Origin: an uncultured Bacillota bacterium
GTDB lineage: Bacteria > Bacillota > Dehalobacteriia > UBA4068
Length of the DNA stretch: 7,353 bases
Assembly: GCA_934427095.1 (NCBI GenBank)
Contig: CAKRYM010000071.1
Span: 1 to 7,353, forward strand
Direction: 5' to 3'
Shown piece by piece: positions 1 to 5,462 of this stretch. Each line of letters starts with the position of its first letter. Within the stretch, counting starts at the first letter, position 1. A program made the position numbers and the translations under genes. The notes under the pieces are model-generated. The model did no database searches, was not told the DNA's origin, and worked only from the letters and a program-made list of their open reading frames with translations.

Positions 1-1398
1 ACCAAACACCCCGTGATTGGTACCGGTCAATACCCCGGCTCTGTACAGAAAATAAATATCTCCTGCATAAAGATCATTTTCCTGTACATCAGGGATAGAA
101 GCAAACGCTACCTCATTCACAGGTTCCAAGGCTTCTTCTGGGAAAGCATGGGCCAAAAGGGAAGCGAATTGTTCCCGGCTCACCGGCGCGTCATAATCCG
201 GATTATCCAAATCCAATAAGAAGCCGTTTTCCTCAGCATAAGTCACAAAGACCTGATACCACTGGGGATTGGGTACAAAGCTAAAATCATAATCGATCTG
301 ATAATAGGTAGCGTGCAGACGGCAGGCTAGGGCCACTGCCTGACCCAAAGTCACTTGGCCGTCAATGTCAAAATTGGTTTCGCTTTCCCCATTCATGAGA
401 CCATATTCATAAGCTGTGGCAATGTTTTCCGTATACCAATCGTCCTCTACATCCGTGAAAAGGCCGTCGGAATAAACCAATGACCGGAAAAAATTCTCCA
501 AGCCAGCCACTTCTGCATCTGCCCATTGGGCGTACAGCGTGGTGTCTTCATGCAAAAGAACCGTATTGGCAGCGGTAATTTTTGTACCGCCCTCAGGCTC
601 TGTATACCAGCCCATGAAAATAGCATCATCCAGGGTAGGAGTGGGCAGTTCGCCATAGGCATAGCCATAGTCCACGGTGATTTCCGGGAAATCCTCTTCT
701 CCGTCGGTAGAATCAAAGGAGAGCAGGTATTGTCCCGGGCAGCAAATACCGCAAGTATCAGAAAAGCTGCTCTGGCCATACCAGGTATAGCCGCAATCCT
801 GGCAAACATACGTTTGCAAATGGTGATGGCCCTGAGTCGTCAGGTCATATTCCATGTCGTAACGGACATGTTCGCAATAAGCAAGATCATAAGCGTAGCC
901 ATCCGCTACCCGACGGACAGCACAAAGGGAACTAAGCCAAGTGCCGCCCCGACCATTGCTGGCCGTTAAAGGAGACAACACCGAATCACTGGAGCCAGAG
1001 GACATATGGACCATTTTTCCATCGCCCACATAAACCCCGGCATGATCGCTGCCACTACCATAAAAGCAGAAGAACAACAAATCTCCCGGTTGCAGATTCG
1101 TGTAATCCCCATGCTTCACAGCGGAATAATCCACTGCGGTTCCTAAGTAACGTTGATTATACTGCTGCTTTGGCAAGGTAATACCACATTGTTTCGCAAC
1201 ATAATACACCAAGCCACCGCAATCCATACCCGAAAGGGAAGTGCCGCCATAGCAATAAGGGACATACTGCGCTTCTACTTTCAGCGCCATGTCTTTCAGC
1301 TCCTGTCCGGTGGCGGCGTCTGCGGGCTGCAGCGGAATGGCCAAAAGGCCGAGAGTCATGATAGCTGCCAACAGGAGGGTGTGCATTGTTCTTTTCAT
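1..1398 (-). CDS. Secreted NlpC/P60 cell-wall peptidase with zinc ribbon, InlB-type repeat and SLH repeats (C-terminus outside window)
   Basis: The reverse strand is open from an ATG at 1398 to the left edge (466 codons, no stop), so the C-terminus is missing. Order of parts: signal peptide at about residues 1-28 (basic start, Leu-rich core, cleavage probably after ADA); NlpC/P60 domain at about 33-165 with MDCGGLV (catalytic Cys60), DHAGVYVG (His119) and probable third residue His131; a CxxC-x13-CxxC zinc ribbon (Cys199, 202, 216, 219) just after an HHH; an InlB/Listeria-Bacteroides-type repeat at about 225-293 ending LYAQW; then SLH repeats starting near 312 and 370, with a third near 432 cut by the edge. 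NlpC/P60 enzymes usually cleave gamma-D-Glu-diamino acid bonds in peptidoglycan stem peptides, and SLH repeats bind secondary wall polymers, so a wall-anchored hydrolase is inferred. The only visible Shine-Dalgarno, AGGAAAGGAAA at 1415-1425, lies 16 bases from the ATG, unusually far. No earlier in-frame start is evident. Confidence 0.9.
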   Translation of the reverse strand, partial: MKRTMHTLLLAAIMTLGLLAIPLQPADAATGQELKDMALKVEAQYVPYCYGGTSLSGMDCGGLVYYVAKQCGITLPKQQYNQRYLGTAVDYSAVKHGDYTNLQPGDLLFFCFYGSGSDHAGVYVGDGKMVHMSSGSSDSVLSPLTASNGRGGTWLSSLCAVRRVADGYAYDLAYCEHVRYDMEYDLTTQGHHHLQTYVCQDCGYTWYGQSSFSDTCGICCPGQYLLSFDSTDGEEDFPEITVDYGYAYGELPTPTLDDAIFMGWYTEPEGGTKITAANTVLLHEDTTLYAQWADAEVAGLENFFRSLVYSDGLFTDVEDDWYTENIATAYEYGLMNGESETNFDIDGQVTLGQAVALACRLHATYYQIDYDFSFVPNPQWYQVFVTYAEENGFLLDLDNPDYDAPVSREQFASLLAHAFPEEALEPVNEVAFASIPDVQENDLYAGDIYFLYRAGVLTGTNHGVFG

Positions 1399-1471
1399 GA
1401 TTTGTTTTGACGTATTTCCTTTCCTAAATTTTGCAGCTGATTTTCGGAAACGAACCGTTTTGACTCTATTG

Positions 1472-1489
1472 GCTTCGCCCTCCCGAAGC
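1472..1489 (-). other. Small hairpin in the leader of the NlpC/P60 gene
   Basis: GCTTCG and CGAAGC form a perfect 6-bp stem around a 6-base loop (GGAGGG on the minus strand). It lies about 75 bases upstream of the peptidase ATG. On the minus strand no T-run follows. On the plus strand a run of 8 T starts seven bases after the stem, but no plus-strand gene ends here. It is therefore listed as a leader structure of unknown role rather than a terminator. Confidence 0.35.
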
Positions 1490-1607
1490 AAAACCCTTTT
1501 TTTTCTCCCCTTTCTCTTTGAAAAAAGTTTAACAATTCTTAATAAAATGAAAAGAAATGCTGGCGTTTTCCCAAAAAGTTCAGAAAAACCCAACATTTCC
1601 TCCACAT

Positions 1608-1613
1608 TGTCAA
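1608..1613 (-). promoter_or_regulatory. Possible -35 box (TTGACA) for the NlpC/P60 gene
   Basis: A perfect TTGACA lies on the minus strand just after the T-run behind the ATPase gene, about 210 bases upstream of the peptidase start. The hexamer at the ideal 17-base spacing is GGTTTT, a poor -10 box, so this is only a partial promoter match. Confidence 0.25.
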
Positions 1614-1615
1614 GT

Positions 1616-1646
1616 AAAAAAATTCGCTGATTTTCCGTCAGATCAG
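1616..1646 (-). terminator. Weak possible terminator of the ABC ATPase gene
   Basis: CTGAT and ATCAG form a 5-bp stem with a 10-base loop that includes the ATPase stop codon, followed on the minus strand by CGAA and a run of seven T. The stem is short and AT-containing and the T-run is four bases away, so termination is likely incomplete and some read-through into the NlpC/P60 gene is possible. Confidence 0.3.
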
Positions 1647-2771
1647 GTTTTCACCGCTCTCTGCGGCAAACAAATGTAAATTTTCCGGGGCAAAATCCAA
1701 ATTCAAAGGAGCGCCGGGACGGAAATAATCCCGCTGGGCCTGAGAAAAGCCCATAGTGGAAACCACTACGATCCCTTCGGTATCCCCGATTTGCACATGA
1801 ATATGCAAAGAACTACCCATCATTTCCGTGACTTCTACCTGGGTAGGAATACCTTTAGCCGTAATCCGAATATGTTCTGGCCGCACACCCAAGGTAACGC
1901 TACCTTCCGGCGCGTCCTTAGCCAACAAAGCTTGTTGCATCTGAACACCCAGGGTAACGGGATGCTCGCCTAGATAAGCCACATAGCCTGTTTCTGTCCG
2001 GCGAAGAATAGCCTGGAAAAAATTCATCTGCGGTAAACCGATAAAGCCTGCCACAAACAAATTAGCCGGATGATCAAAAACTTCCTGTGGGGTGCCCACT
2101 TGCATAATATGACCATCCTTCATGATGACAATTCTATCCCCCAAGGTCATGGCCTCGGTCTGGTCATGGGTCACATAAATAAAAGTCGTATCAATACGCC
2201 GGCGCAGTTTAATGATTTCCGAACGCATCTGATTCCTCAGCTTAGCGTCTAAGTTGGACAAAGGTTCGTCCATCAAGAACACCTGGGGTTCCCGGACAAT
2301 AGCCCGGCCAATAGCCACACGCTGGCGCTGGCCGCCGGAAAGAGCCTTTGGTTTACGCCCCAAATATTCCGTAATGCCCAAAACCTCCGCCGCCTGGCGT
2401 ACCTTTTGGTCAATGATTTCCTTGTTTTCCTTTTTCAGCTTCAAGGAAAAGGCCATATTTTCATATACGGTCATATGGGGATAAAGGGCATAATTCTGGA
2501 AAACCATGGCGATATCCCTATCCTTAGGCGGAACGGTATTCACCAATTTATCGCCGATATAAATATTCCCTGAAGTAATTTCCTCTAATCCGGCAATCAT
2601 CCGCAGGGTGGTGGATTTCCCACACCCGGAAGGACCGACCAAAACCACGAATTCCTTGTCCTGAATCTCCAGGTTAAAATTTTCCACCGCCGCCTGTTCT
2701 GGGCCGGCCTTTTTTTTGTTGCTGCTATTGGGGTAAACTTTCGTTACCTGCTGCAAAACCACATTTGCCAT
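1638..2771 (-). CDS. Sugar ABC transporter ATP-binding protein, MsmX/UgpC/MalK type
   Basis: This is a complete 377-residue cytoplasmic ATPase of the family that powers binding-protein-dependent oligosaccharide and glycerol-phosphate importers. Visible motifs: Walker A GPSGCGKST (46-54), Q-loop Gln92 in FQNYALYPHM, signature LSGGQRQR (144-151), Walker B VFLMDEP with Glu169, D-loop SNLDA, H-loop His202 in THDQTEAMTLGDR, then a C-terminal TOBE/OB regulatory region (about 240-377) with TLGVRPEH. A lysine-rich insert at about 15-28 separates the first strand from the ATPase core. No permease or solute-binding gene is adjacent, as for MsmX, which serves several importers in trans; the same role is inferred here. 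The start is not fully settled: GGAG at 2774-2777 is only 2 bases from the ATG, while an in-frame GTG at codon 4 (2760-2762) would be 11 bases away. The frame upstream closes at a TAA (2802-2804) with no other start codon. Confidence 0.93.
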   Translation of the reverse strand: MANVVLQQVTKVYPNSSNKKKAGPEQAAVENFNLEIQDKEFVVLVGPSGCGKSTTLRMIAGLEEITSGNIYIGDKLVNTVPPKDRDIAMVFQNYALYPHMTVYENMAFSLKLKKENKEIIDQKVRQAAEVLGITEYLGRKPKALSGGQRQRVAIGRAIVREPQVFLMDEPLSNLDAKLRNQMRSEIIKLRRRIDTTFIYVTHDQTEAMTLGDRIVIMKDGHIMQVGTPQEVFDHPANLFVAGFIGLPQMNFFQAILRRTETGYVAYLGEHPVTLGVQMQQALLAKDAPEGSVTLGVRPEHIRITAKGIPTQVEVTEMMGSSLHIHVQIGDTEGIVVVSTMGFSQAQRDYFRPGAPLNLDFAPENLHLFAAESGENLI

Positions 2772-2773
2772 AT

Positions 2774-2777
2774 CTCC
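2774..2777 (-). promoter_or_regulatory. Ribosome binding site of the ATPase gene with abnormal spacing
   Basis: GGAG is separated from the ATG at 2771 by only two bases, much closer than the usual 5-9. A strong AAAGGAGG (2873-2880) lies 101 bases upstream, beyond two hairpins, where its nearest ATG abuts it with no spacer. The actual translation start of the ATPase may therefore be the GTG at codon 4, or be controlled by leader folding. Confidence 0.4.
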
Positions 2778-2789
2778 GGTTCTGCGCCA

Positions 2790-2827
2790 AAGGCCTCCGC
2801 CTTATGTCGCTCGCCCTAAGGGGCCTT
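2790..2827 (-). repeat. GC-rich inverted repeat (hairpin) in the ATPase leader
   Basis: AAGGCC (2790-2795) pairs with GGCCTT (2822-2827), and CCTTA (2800-2804) pairs with TAAGG (2817-2821). This gives 11 base pairs with a 4-base one-sided bulge and a 12-base loop. No T-run follows on either strand, so it is not a standard terminator. It sits 13-20 bases upstream of the weak Shine-Dalgarno of the ATPase. Confidence 0.5.
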
Positions 2828-2828
2828 A

Positions 2829-2849
2829 CGGCAGGTCTCCACACTGCCG
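2829..2849 (-). repeat. Second GC-rich hairpin in the ATPase leader
   Basis: CGGCAG and CTGCCG form a perfect 6-bp stem around a 9-base loop, one base away from the 2790-2827 hairpin. The two stems together occupy most of the 101 bases between the strong AAAGGAGG at 2873-2880 and the ATPase ATG. Confidence 0.45.
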
Positions 2850-2943
2850 CACCGTGAACCAAACGGAAACATCCTCCTTTTTTCCATCGAACGCCAATCA
2901 GGTGGAGCAGGCGAACGAAGAAAACAATCTCATACCGAAAGCA

Positions 2944-2949
2944 TGTCAA
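2944..2949 (-). promoter_or_regulatory. Possible -35 box (TTGACA) for the ATPase gene
   Basis: A perfect TTGACA on the minus strand faces the ATPase gene and would give a leader of about 150 bases. The hexamer at 17-base spacing is TGTTTT, only a 3-of-6 match to the -10 consensus, so the promoter is tentative. Confidence 0.28.
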
Positions 2950-2991
2950 AACGATCGGTGTTCATTTCTCTTACTGAAATATCCTTCTTAT

Positions 2992-3018
2992 TTGATTTAC
3001 TTTTTCCTATGCTATTTT
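2992..3018 (+). promoter_or_regulatory. Possible extended -10 promoter for the Pip gene
   Basis: TTGATT (2992-2997) and TATTTT (3013-3018) are 15 bases apart, a short spacing, but the -10 hexamer is preceded by TGC, which fits the extended TGn motif. The start point would fall near 3025, at the first base of the 10-bp inverted repeat, leaving a structured leader of about 220 bases before the Pip ATG. Confidence 0.3.
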
Positions 3019-3024
3019 CTTTCG

Positions 3025-3087
3025 TTTGTCTGGGAACAAATTCGGCCTGGGGAAGGCTTTTCCTCCCCCAGACAAATTTGTTTTCCC
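3025..3087. repeat. Nested and competing inverted repeats
   Basis: TTTGTCTGGG (3025-3034) and CCCAGACAAA (3067-3076) are perfect 10-bp inverted copies. The right arm can instead pair with CTGGGG (3047-3052), forming a hairpin at 3047-3071 (6 bp, one mismatch, 3 bp, 5-base loop). Outside these, GGGAACAAATT (3032-3042) is inverted as AATTTGTT plus TTCCC (3075-3087), and ACAAATTTGT (3072-3081) is itself palindromic. The stems share bases, so only some can form at once. No T-run follows closely, which argues against a simple terminator. Confidence 0.6.
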
Positions 3088-3193
3088 TAAGAAAAAGGAA
3101 AAGAAGAAAAAATAAGAAGAGGGAAGGAAATTGATCAAGAAAAGACGAATGTTTTGCTTTATCTTGAGGTTCTTCATTGATTAGACGGTTCTA

Positions 3194-3230
3194 CCGGACC
3201 GCAGGTTCCGGCTGAGCGGATTTTCTTTTT
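3194..3230 (+). promoter_or_regulatory. Hairpin and T-run in the Pip leader; possible attenuator
   Basis: CCGGACC (3194-3200) pairs with GG-T-TCCGG (3204-3211) to give 7 bp with one bulged T and a GCA loop. Alternatively CCGC (3199-3202) pairs with GCGG (3216-3219), which is directly followed by ATTTTCTTTTTT, the layout of a weak terminator. The two pairings overlap at CCGC/ACC, so they are mostly exclusive, as in an attenuator; a small pseudoknot is another reading. The element ends five bases before the Shine-Dalgarno of the Pip gene. Confidence 0.35.
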
Positions 3231-3234
3231 TGCT

Positions 3235-3239
3235 GAGGT
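3235..3239 (+). promoter_or_regulatory. Ribosome binding site fixing the Pip start
   Basis: GAGGT lies 6 bases before the ATG at 3246. Another ATG at 3241 closes after two codons (ATG CCA TGA), overlapping the true start by one frame, so 3246 is the start. Confidence 0.7.
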
Positions 3240-3245
3240 AATGCC

Positions 3246-5369
3246 ATGAAAAATATTCTGCGTATTTTCCGAGACGACGTCTCTCGTCTTGTTCATAATC
3301 CCGTGGCCTTGATCGTCACCATTGGCTTAATTGTCATCCCTTCCATTTATGCCTGGGTAAATATTTACGCCAACTGGGACCCTTACAGCAACACCGGGGA
3401 ATTAACCATTGCCGTGACCAATCAGGATCAGGGCGGAGAGCTCCTGGGCTTTTCCATGAATATCGGTGAAGAAATTCAAAAAAACCTGGGGCTGAACGAT
3501 GATTTTCACTGGGTGTTTACCACGGAAGAAGAAGCCGTGGACGGGCTTTACGCCGGGGAATATTACGCTGCGCTGGTCATCCCCGAATCCTTTACAGGTA
3601 ATCTCTTAAGCCTTGTCTCCGATGATATTCAGCCAGCAGAGATTTATTACCTTTCTAATCAGAAGAAAAATGCCATTGCCTCCAAAATCACGGATACGGG
3701 CATGGGCACCTTAGAAAGTACCATTAACCAGGCTTTTGTGGAAACCATTACCCGTATTTTGCAGGAAATGATGAAATCCTTGGATAGCGCGGGCTTAAAT
3801 GATTTACGTAAGCAGGCCAAACAAAGCATTGAGAATGCCTCTTTGTCCTTGGATGGCACCATTCTCACCTTAGAAAGCCTGGATTCCCTCTTAGAAGCTA
3901 CGGATAATACCCTAACCAGCACGGATCATCTATTAAGCGGTACCGCTTCCCTCCTAACCGATACCCAGTCGGTTTCCCTGGACACCGCTGCCCTCACTGA
4001 GCTCATCCAGGATAGCCTAAACCAAGTGGGAAATAGCGCGGACGTCCTCTTAGACGGGATCTATGCCTTATCCGACGCCTTGGAAGATGTGCTGCTGGCT
4101 GGGGAAGAAACCGGAGAAATCAGCAAAGAGATTGCCCTTTCCCTGAACGATCAAATTTTACAAGCAACGGAACATTGCGCCACGATTCTGGAGCGCATCC
4201 AAAGTTTTTGCCAAGCTGCAGGCTTACCTACCCATATCTTAGACCGTTGCCTGGAAAAACTTCAGACCTTGCAGGACTTAGCAGAAAGCATAGACCGTCT
4301 ACTAACCCAAAACGCCTTAAGCCCAGAAGATATTCAAGCCTTACAAGAAAAGGCCATGGACCTATTAACCACCGCCCAGGCTCTTTCTCAGGAAATGGGG
4401 GCGGATTTGGACGCGATTTTGACGGATACCGCTACCTTGTTGGGGCAAAAAATTGCCGGGAACCAAGGCTTGCTTACCCAAACCGCAGGTACCTTGCAAG
4501 ATTTATCCAACACTTTACTGGGGGCGAAAGATACCTTATCCCATGGACATGACGCATTGCGTAGTATTACCGAGCTGCTGCTCCTCTCCCAAACCCAGTT
4601 GGGGAATATGATACAAACCATGGATACGGTGTCCAACAGCGACTACATTTTGCTCTTGGAACAAATGATCAGCAATGATGCGGAAGAAATCGCCGCCTAT
4701 ATTGCCTCCCCGGTCCAAGTGGTGCAAAAGAATATCTATCCCATCGAAAATTACGGCAGCGCCATGTCTCCTTTTTATACCACCCTTTCCCTTTGGGTGG
4801 GGGGATTAATCCTGCTGGCGCTGATTCATCCAGGGCTCAAGAACCCCGCCCCCTACCCTAATTTACAAGGTTATCAGGTCTATTTCGGCCGTTTCCTGCT
4901 TTTTGCTTGCCTTTCCATATGCCAGGCCTTGATTTGCTGCGGCGGGGATATTCTCATCCTGGGCTGCCAATGCCTACACCCAGCCCATTTCCTCTTAGCA
5001 GGGGTTGTGAGCAGCCTGATTTATACCCTCTTTATTTACACCCTAACCGCTGCTTTTAGCGACGTAGGCAAAGCCATTGCCGTGGTGTTCATGGTCTTTC
5101 AGGTCGCTGGGGCAGGCGGCACTTTCCCCATTGAGGTTATGCCCGGTATTTTACAGGTGATGAATCCCGTGATGCCCTTTACCTTTACCATTGACGCCAT
5201 GCGGGAAGCGGTGGCTGGGTTATACCAAAACTTGTACTGGCTAAACCTCCTGAAGCTTTTCCTGATTTATGTGCCCCTTTCTTTGCTGATCGGACTGGTG
5301 ATTCGCCGCCAGGTCAGTTCCCTTACCCATTGGTTTGAGCAAAAATTGCAAGACACGGATTTGTTCTAA
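3246..5369 (+). CDS. YhgE/Pip family membrane protein
   Basis: This 707-residue protein has the YhgE/Pip layout: a short cytoplasmic start, one membrane helix (about 20-40, with VIPSIYAWVNIYANWDPY), a large extracytoplasmic region of Leu/Ser/Thr/Asp-rich helices (about 45-505), and a C-terminal ABC-2-like block of about five membrane segments (about 510-530, 546-575, 581-602, 606-625, 668-687). GGTFPIEVMP (624-633), followed by NPVMPFTFTIDAMREAVAG, is a typical C-terminal signature of the family. Known relatives include the lactococcal phage infection protein Pip and, more distantly, YueB/EsaA, phage receptors or type VII secretion parts; no type VII secretion gene is visible here, so the role is open. 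Three cysteines (311, 322, 335) lie in the outer region, and six lie within residues 555-576. The gene is alone on the plus strand, has a long structured leader, and ends 27 bases before a strong terminator. Confidence 0.92.
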   Translation: MKNILRIFRDDVSRLVHNPVALIVTIGLIVIPSIYAWVNIYANWDPYSNTGELTIAVTNQDQGGELLGFSMNIGEEIQKNLGLNDDFHWVFTTEEEAVDGLYAGEYYAALVIPESFTGNLLSLVSDDIQPAEIYYLSNQKKNAIASKITDTGMGTLESTINQAFVETITRILQEMMKSLDSAGLNDLRKQAKQSIENASLSLDGTILTLESLDSLLEATDNTLTSTDHLLSGTASLLTDTQSVSLDTAALTELIQDSLNQVGNSADVLLDGIYALSDALEDVLLAGEETGEISKEIALSLNDQILQATEHCATILERIQSFCQAAGLPTHILDRCLEKLQTLQDLAESIDRLLTQNALSPEDIQALQEKAMDLLTTAQALSQEMGADLDAILTDTATLLGQKIAGNQGLLTQTAGTLQDLSNTLLGAKDTLSHGHDALRSITELLLLSQTQLGNMIQTMDTVSNSDYILLLEQMISNDAEEIAAYIASPVQVVQKNIYPIENYGSAMSPFYTTLSLWVGGLILLALIHPGLKNPAPYPNLQGYQVYFGRFLLFACLSICQALICCGGDILILGCQCLHPAHFLLAGVVSSLIYTLFIYTLTAAFSDVGKAIAVVFMVFQVAGAGGTFPIEVMPGILQVMNPVMPFTFTIDAMREAVAGLYQNLYWLNLLKLFLIYVPLSLLIGLVIRRQVSSLTHWFEQKLQDTDLF

Positions 5370-5396
5370 GAAGCACGGTAAAGCATCACTTAAACG

Positions 5397-5428
5397 AAAA
5401 AGAAGCCTTCAACAGAAGGCTTCTTTTT
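5397..5428. terminator. Bidirectional intrinsic terminator between Pip and MATE genes
   Basis: AAAAAGAAGCCTTC and GAAGGCTTCTTTTT are perfect 14-bp inverted copies around the tetraloop AACA. The A-run on one side and T-run on the other make it work in both directions. It sits 27 bases after the Pip stop and 34 bases after the MATE stop, serving both convergent genes. Confidence 0.93.
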
Positions 5429-5462
5429 GTGTCTTATCCTAATTTATTCTATTTCTATTTCT

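Larger units (their letters stand above)
2772..3245. other. Divergent intergenic region without a convincing gene
   Basis: These 474 bases separate the minus-strand ATPase from the plus-strand Pip gene. Short open frames exist on both strands, but none has a well-placed ribosome binding site or recognisable protein features. The content is regulatory-looking: two GC-rich hairpins (2790-2849), an isolated AAAGGAGG (2873-2880, minus), a perfect TTGACA (2944-2949, minus) with no good -10 partner, a possible plus-strand promoter (2992-3018), nested inverted repeats (3025-3087), a purine tract (3089-3130), a weak hairpin (3136-3167), and a hairpin/T-run element (3194-3230). None of it was matched to a known riboswitch or small RNA family. 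Confidence 0.6.

Noticed and set aside
526..969. 147-codon plus-strand frame opposite the NlpC/P60 gene
   Set aside because: It is antisense to a gene with clear domain motifs and shows no family features of its own.
1472..1504. Plus-strand terminator formed by the GCTTCG hairpin and the following T-run
   Set aside because: Seven bases separate stem and T-run and no plus-strand gene ends nearby.
1561..1580. Catabolite-repression (cre) site on the minus strand upstream of the NlpC/P60 gene
   Set aside because: The best alignment has two mismatches, including one in the conserved half-site, and its position lacks support from a firm promoter.
2816..2872. 18-codon frame MFPFGSRCGSVETCRKAP after AAAGGAGG on the minus strand
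   Set aside because: The ATG touches the Shine-Dalgarno with no spacer, so initiation there is unlikely; the composition gives no support.
2725..2949. 74-codon minus-strand frame overlapping the ATPase start
   Set aside because: Arg-rich shadow through GC-rich hairpins, overlaps a real gene, no ribosome site or recognisable motif.
2854..3134. Two plus-strand open frames (2854-3090 and 2943-3134) in the intergenic region
   Set aside because: No ribosome binding site at either start, coding across inverted repeats and a purine tract, low-complexity Lys/Arg tail. A small membrane peptide from 2943 cannot be fully excluded.
3181..3240. T-box, preQ1 or fluoride riboswitch before the Pip gene
   Set aside because: The core conserved motifs of these families are not present; only generic hairpin plus T-run can be claimed.
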